This document shows positions 46,644-47,680 of a DNA stretch of 47,680 bases, piece by piece. Under the pieces are notes generated by a model. That model saw only the letters and a program-made list of their open reading frames with translations. It ran no database searches and was not told the origin of the DNA. The DNA is from an uncultured Oceanospirillaceae bacterium (GTDB taxonomy: Bacteria > Pseudomonadota > Gammaproteobacteria > Pseudomonadales > Balneatricaceae), in contig CAKZPE010000059.1 of the NCBI GenBank assembly GCA_937138495.1, positions 1-47,680 of the forward strand. Reading direction: 5' to 3'. Within the stretch, counting starts at the first letter, position 1. Each line of letters opens with the position of its first letter. The translations under genes and the position numbers were made by a program.

Positions 46644-47680
46644 ATGGGTAAAGGTTTTTTTCAAGTACCAAGTGCATTCAACGAGCCTATAAAAAGCTAT
46701 GCACCAGGAACTCCTGAGCGAGAAGAAGTACTAAAACAATACAAGACTTATTATAATAGTAAAATTGACGTACCAATGTATATTGGTGCTGAGGAAGTAC
46801 GCACCGGAAATACAAAACCAATGTCTCCTCCTCACGACCACCAACATGTTGTAGGAAGCTATCATACAGCTAAAAAAAGTCACATAAAAAATGCTATTTC
46901 TAACTGTTTAGAGTCTAAGGATGCTTGGGCCAATTTAACATGGGAACAACGTGCCGCAGTATTTTTAAAGGCTGCAGAACTTATCGCCGGACCGTATAGA
47001 GCAAAAATAAATGCCGCTACGATGATGGCGCAGTCCAAAACAATACATCAAGCAGAAATAGATGCTGCCTGTGAGTTTATTGATTTTCTAAGATTTAACG
47101 TGGAATTCATGTCTCAAATCTATGAGGAGCAACCAGATTCTGCGGAAGGGATATGGAACCGAGTAGAATATCGTCCTTTAGAAGGTTTTGTATATGCCAT
47201 TACTCCTTTCAACTTTACGGCAATCGCTGGAAACCTACCTGCAAGTGCGGCAATGATGGGTAATGTAGTGGTATGGAAGCCAAGTGACAGTCAAATATTT
47301 TCAGCTAAGGTAATTGTAGACGTTTTTAAAGAAGCAGGTCTTCCTGACGGTGTAATCAATGTAGTCTACGGTGACCCTGTAATGATTACGGAAACGGTTC
47401 TTTCGAGTCCTGATTTTGCGGGAATACACTTTACGGGATCCACATTTGTTTTTAAAGAACTATGGAAACAGATTGGAAGTAACATTCACACTTATAAAAC
47501 ATACCCAAAAATTGTTGGCGAAACCGGTGGAAAAGATTTTATTGTAGCTCATCCTTCGGCAAAACCTAAACAAGTTGCTACGGCAATTGTCCGTGGTGCT
47601 TTTGAGTTCCAAGGACAAAAATGTAGTGCAGCTTCTAGGGTTTATTTACCAAAATCTACCGCTGATGAAATTTTCAAATT
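46644..47680 (+). CDS. pruA: L-glutamate gamma-semialdehyde dehydrogenase, 5' part (cut by window end)
   Basis: Second step of proline breakdown: oxidises glutamate semialdehyde/pyrroline-5-carboxylate to glutamate with NAD+. The frame opens at ATG 46644 (MGKGFFQVPSAFNEPIKSYA) and runs off the window after 345 codons of about 540. Aldehyde dehydrogenase motifs include AITPFNFTAIAGNLPASAA, VVWKPSDSQ, GIHFTGST, VGETGGKDFIV (catalytic base region) and FEFQGQKCSAASR with the nucleophilic cysteine. The start and spacing are typical of the stand-alone Bacteroidetes enzyme, not of the proteobacterial PutA fusion. This strengthens the view that the segment is foreign to the upstream dcw cluster. Confidence 0.95.
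   Translation, partial: MGKGFFQVPSAFNEPIKSYAPGTPEREEVLKQYKTYYNSKIDVPMYIGAEEVRTGNTKPMSPPHDHQHVVGSYHTAKKSHIKNAISNCLESKDAWANLTWEQRAAVFLKAAELIAGPYRAKINAATMMAQSKTIHQAEIDAACEFIDFLRFNVEFMSQIYEEQPDSAEGIWNRVEYRPLEGFVYAITPFNFTAIAGNLPASAAMMGNVVVWKPSDSQIFSAKVIVDVFKEAGLPDGVINVVYGDPVMITETVLSSPDFAGIHFTGSTFVFKELWKQIGSNIHTYKTYPKIVGETGGKDFIVAHPSAKPKQVATAIVRGAFEFQGQKCSAASRVYLPKSTADEIFK

Overview
The window is mostly chromosome of a marine gammaproteobacterium, most likely of the Oceanospirillaceae (an inference from gene order and protein character, not tested by search). About 14.3 kb of integrated mobile DNA lies at the left end. The last 2 kb looks like Bacteroidetes DNA and is probably not contiguous with the rest in nature.

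Positions 1 to about 14340 are a genomic island. It starts with a possible IS3-type transposase tail. Next come a 59-aa ribbon-helix-helix protein, an 886-aa Toprim-helicase, an unknown 214-aa protein and a 756-aa DUF927-type ATPase, both on the minus strand, and a chemoreceptor with a C-terminal zinc-binding CZB domain. A ~110-bp double-hairpin module occurs twice, near 2951 and 8070. Each copy is followed by GGTTAC/GTAACC sites that look like iterons. A serine recombinase with repeats in its leader follows, then two small hydrophobic proteins and a secreted protein of unknown function. The cargo most worth attention is a tight minus-strand operon, 14119 to 11719: two different membrane proteins and two different MTH538/ThsB-type TIR-like proteins. 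It resembles Thoeris-type defence but has no recognisable ThsA. The right edge of the island is marked by the last ~135 nt of an RNase P RNA gene (rnpB), so the island appears to have integrated in rnpB.

Positions 14727 to 20452 carry a TetR repressor with two operators, divergent from an RND efflux adaptor and pump, followed by a frameshifted periplasmic solute-binding protein. Positions 20770 to 31629 are core chromosome: a diguanylate cyclase, dnaX-ybaB-recR, rnd-ycgL-ycgN, a lipoprotein 5'-nucleotidase, a SEC-C protein and a 205-aa unknown. dnaX carries a textbook-like A AAA AAG slippery site with an upstream AGGAGG and an immediate -1 frame stop, predicting a short gamma subunit.

Positions 31958 to about 45660 hold the division and cell wall (dcw) cluster: promoter, MraZ boxes, mraZ, rsmH, ftsL, ftsI, murE, murF, mraY, murD, ftsW, murG, murC and ddl. 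Genes are packed with short overlaps, so they are probably co-transcribed and translationally coupled. They make the lipid-linked peptidoglycan precursor and the septal synthesis machinery.

At about 45660 ddl loses its last ~17 residues. The sequence switches to the C-terminal part of a DUF3667 membrane protein, apaG and the start of pruA, with a TAnnTTTG Bacteroidetes promoter motif. ftsQ, ftsA and ftsZ should follow ddl instead. A chimeric contig is the simplest explanation.
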